This document shows, piece after piece, positions 62,303 to 64,000 of a stretch of DNA of 64,000 nt. The translations under genes and the position numbers were made by a program. Source of the stretch: Streptomyces sp. NBC_01268 (GTDB lineage: Bacteria > Actinomycetota > Actinomycetes > Streptomycetales > Streptomycetaceae); assembly GCF_036240795.1 (NCBI RefSeq), contig NZ_CP108454.1, positions 4,836,001 through 4,900,000 on the forward strand, given 5' to 3'. The notes below the pieces were generated by a model. The model was given only the letters and a program-made list of their open reading frames with translations, ran no database searches and was not told where the DNA came from. Each line of letters opens with the position of its first letter. Positions within the stretch are counted from its first letter, which is position 1.

Positions 62303-63326
62303 CCGGCGCCGCCAGCCAGGCGTCGATCCCCGCGAGCAGCCGCCGCCGTTCGTCCTCCGGGGCCGCCGAGCCCCGTACGGACTGGCGCGCCAGCTCGGCC
62401 AGCTCCGGGTCCGTGAAGCCGTGGTGGACGCGGGCGAACTCGTACTGCGCCGCCAGCCGCGAGCCGAACAGCAGCGGGTCGTCCGCGCCGAGCGCCATCG
62501 GCACCCCCGCGTCGAACAGCGTGCGCAGCGGCACGTCCTCCGGCTTCTCGTACACGCCGAGCGCCACGTTGGACGCCGGGCACACCTCGCAGGTCACCCC
62601 TCGCTCGGCCAGCCTGCGCAGCAGCCGCGGGTCCTCGGCCGCCCGGACGCCGTGGCCGACCCGGGCCGCCCGCAGGTCGTCCAGGCAGTCCCGTACGGAC
62701 GAGGGGCCGGTCAGCTCGCCGCCGTGCGGGGCCGCGAGCAGACCGCCCTCGCGCGCGATGGCGAAGGCCCGGTCGAAGTCGCGGGCCATGCCCCGCCGCT
62801 CGTCGTTGGAGAGCCCGAAGCCGACCACGCCCCGGTCCGCGTACCGCACCGCCAGCCGGGCCAGCGTGCGCGCCTCCAGGGGGTGCTTCATCCGGTTCGC
62901 CGCGACCAGCACCCGCATCCCGAGCCCGGTCTCCCGCGCGGCCGACTCCACGGAGTCCAGGATGATCTCCATGGCGGGGATCAGACCGCCGAGCAGCGGC
63001 GCGTACGAGGTGGGGTCGACCTGGATCTCCAGCCAGCCCGAGCCGTCCCGGACGTCCTCCTGGGCCGCCTCGCGCACCAGCCGCTGGATGTCCTCGGGCT
63101 CGCGCAGGCAGGAGCGGGCGAGGTCGTAGAGCCGCTGGAAGCGGAACCAGCCGCGCTCGTCGGTGGCCCGCAGCTTGGGCGGCGTCCCGCTCTTGAGCGC
63201 CTCGGGGAGATGCACCCCGTACTTGTCGGCCAGTTCGATCAGGGTCGAGGGCCGCATCGAACCCGTGAAGTGCAGGTGCAGATGGGCCTTGGGGAGGGTG
63301 GCGAGGTCGCGGTAAACGTGCTCCAT
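62295..63326 (-). CDS. Adenosine-deaminase-family protein
   Basis: This 343-residue amidohydrolase of the adenosine deaminase family has metal ligands His17 and His19 in AHLHLHFTGS, the APHGGEL motif, RVGHGVRAAEDP and the Asp pair in ALGADDPLLF. The motif after the first His pair reads HFTGS where most adenosine deaminases have HLDGA or HLEGS, so the contact to the ribose 5'-OH may differ. Relatives also include adenine and aminofutalosine deaminases, so the exact substrate is open. ATG 63326 has AGGA 7 bp upstream. Confidence 0.85.
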   Translation of the reverse strand: MEHVYRDLATLPKAHLHLHFTGSMRPSTLIELADKYGVHLPEALKSGTPPKLRATDERGWFRFQRLYDLARSCLREPEDIQRLVREAAQEDVRDGSGWLEIQVDPTSYAPLLGGLIPAMEIILDSVESAARETGLGMRVLVAANRMKHPLEARTLARLAVRYADRGVVGFGLSNDERRGMARDFDRAFAIAREGGLLAAPHGGELTGPSSVRDCLDDLRAARVGHGVRAAEDPRLLRRLAERGVTCEVCPASNVALGVYEKPEDVPLRTLFDAGVPMALGADDPLLFGSRLAAQYEFARVHHGFTDPELAELARQSVRGSAAPEDERRRLLAGIDAWLAAPAS

Positions 63327-63395
63327 CGACTGATCCTGCCGCACCCGAATGGACGAAGACAGTCCCTTTCCCCGATCGGGACCTTGATAGAACGC

Positions 63396-63432
63396 AAAAA
63401 CGGGCCCCCGGTTCAGGAGAACCGGGGGCCCG
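63396..63432 (-). terminator. Rho-independent terminator of the aminotransferase gene
   Basis: A perfect 14-bp stem (CGGGCCCCCGGTTC at 63401-63414 with 63419-63432, loop AGGA) is followed on the minus strand by TTTTT (63396-63400). It lies 54 bp after the aminotransferase stop codon. Confidence 0.9.
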
Positions 63433-63485
63433 CAGTGCTCGTATCACCCAGGAACGTTACTAGGTGGGTGCGAGGTCGGTCGCGG

Positions 63486-64000
63486 TCAGTCGCGCGCCTC
63501 GGCGAGCAGCTTCTGGAGCCGGGACACGCCCTCCACCAGGTCCTCGTCACCGAGCGCGTACGACAGGCGCAGGTAGCCCGGCGTGCCGAAGGCCTCGCCC
63601 GGGACGACCGCGACCTCGGCCTCGTCCAGGATCAGCGCGGCCAGCTCGACCGAGCTCTGCGGGCGCTTGCCGCGGATCTCCCTGCCGAGCAGCGCCTTCA
63701 CCGACGGGTACGCGTAGAACGCGCCCTCCGGCGTCGGGCAGTACACGCCCTCGATCTCGTTGAGCATCCGCACGATGGTCTGGCGGCGCCGGTCGAAGGC
63801 GGTGCGCATCTCGGCGACCGCGTCCAGGTTCCCGGAGACGGCGGCGAGCGCGGCGGCCTGGGCCACGTTGCTCACGTTGGAGGTGGCGTGCGACTGCAGG
63901 TTGGTCGCGGCCTTCACGACGTCCGTCGGGCCGACGATCCAGCCCACCCGCCAGCCGGTCATCGCGTAGGTCTTGGCGACACCGTTGACCACGATGCACT
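63486..64000 (-). CDS. aspC: Aspartate/aromatic aminotransferase, C-terminal part (5' end outside window)
   Basis: The visible 171 residues are the C-terminal part of a fold-type I PLP aminotransferase of subgroup I-gamma. The PLP lysine lies in [20 protein letters not shown] at the left of the fragment. [35 protein letters not shown] and the carboxylate-binding Arg in RLSYA follow. The start codon lies beyond base 64000. Such enzymes transfer the amino group of aspartate to 2-oxoglutarate. A terminator follows. Confidence 0.94.
   Translation of the reverse strand, partial: CIVVNGVAKTYAMTGWRVGWIVGPTDVVKAATNLQSHATSNVSNVAQAAALAAVSGNLDAVAEMRTAFDRRRQTIVRMLNEIEGVYCPTPEGAFYAYPSVKALLGREIRGKRPQSSVELAALILDEAEVAVVPGEAFGTPGYLRLSYALGDEDLVEGVSRLQKLLAEARD

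Overview
The window is very GC-rich and compactly coded, with GTG/TTG starts, 1-8 bp gene overlaps, a LAXTG (class E type) sortase substrate, DUF397/XRE/ATP-binding regulatory genes and actinobacterial gene neighbourhoods. Together these point to a Streptomyces (or close relative) core chromosome. No rRNA, CRISPR, insertion sequence or prophage gene was seen.

Layout. 1-5000 is the 3' end of a first complex I operon (nuoL partial, nuoM, nuoN). 5000-14700 is a mixed block: AraC regulator, secreted intradiol dioxygenase with a C-terminal carbohydrate-binding-like module, fumarylacetoacetase, a LAKTG surface protein, a POT peptide transporter with a CocE/X-Pro-peptidase-like hydrolase, and a long-chain polyprenyl diphosphate synthase. 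14800-26600 holds secreted proteins (LolA-like, M28 aminopeptidase, DUF4232 lipoprotein), an ATP-binding/XRE/DUF397 regulator set, a divergent DapB paralogue, VOC proteins, a RarD-type transporter, an HxlR/quinone-reductase-like pair and three gene relics.

26600-31920 is a three-gene operon: a lipoprotein followed by two Ser/Thr kinases, each fused through one membrane segment to an ABC-type substrate-binding domain. Both kinases have a textbook twin-arginine motif directly before the membrane segment. 31968-34950 encodes a 2-oxoacid:ferredoxin oxidoreductase (korAB), followed by a two-component locus with one response regulator and two duplicated histidine kinases.

38835-48750 is a second, ten-gene complex I operon (A-B-C-H-I-J-K-L-M-N). 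It lacks nuoD, E, F and G, and its NuoC carries a long repetitive tail encoded by exact 78-bp repeats. The absence of the NADH module next to korAB suggests a ferredoxin-linked or partner-dependent complex. 48785-54923 has mscL, htpX, YccF, a barstar-like protein, an amino-acid permease, an ogt-alkB alkylation-repair pair and YajQ.

55096-64000 carries tRNA-Tyr, tRNA-Thr and tRNA-Met, zinc-type rpmG, the hadA/hadB-like dehydratase pair, murB, a TetR/SDR pair with paired operators, an adenosine-deaminase-family gene and the 3' part of an aspartate aminotransferase. Functions are inferred from protein motifs and synteny only; no database search was run.
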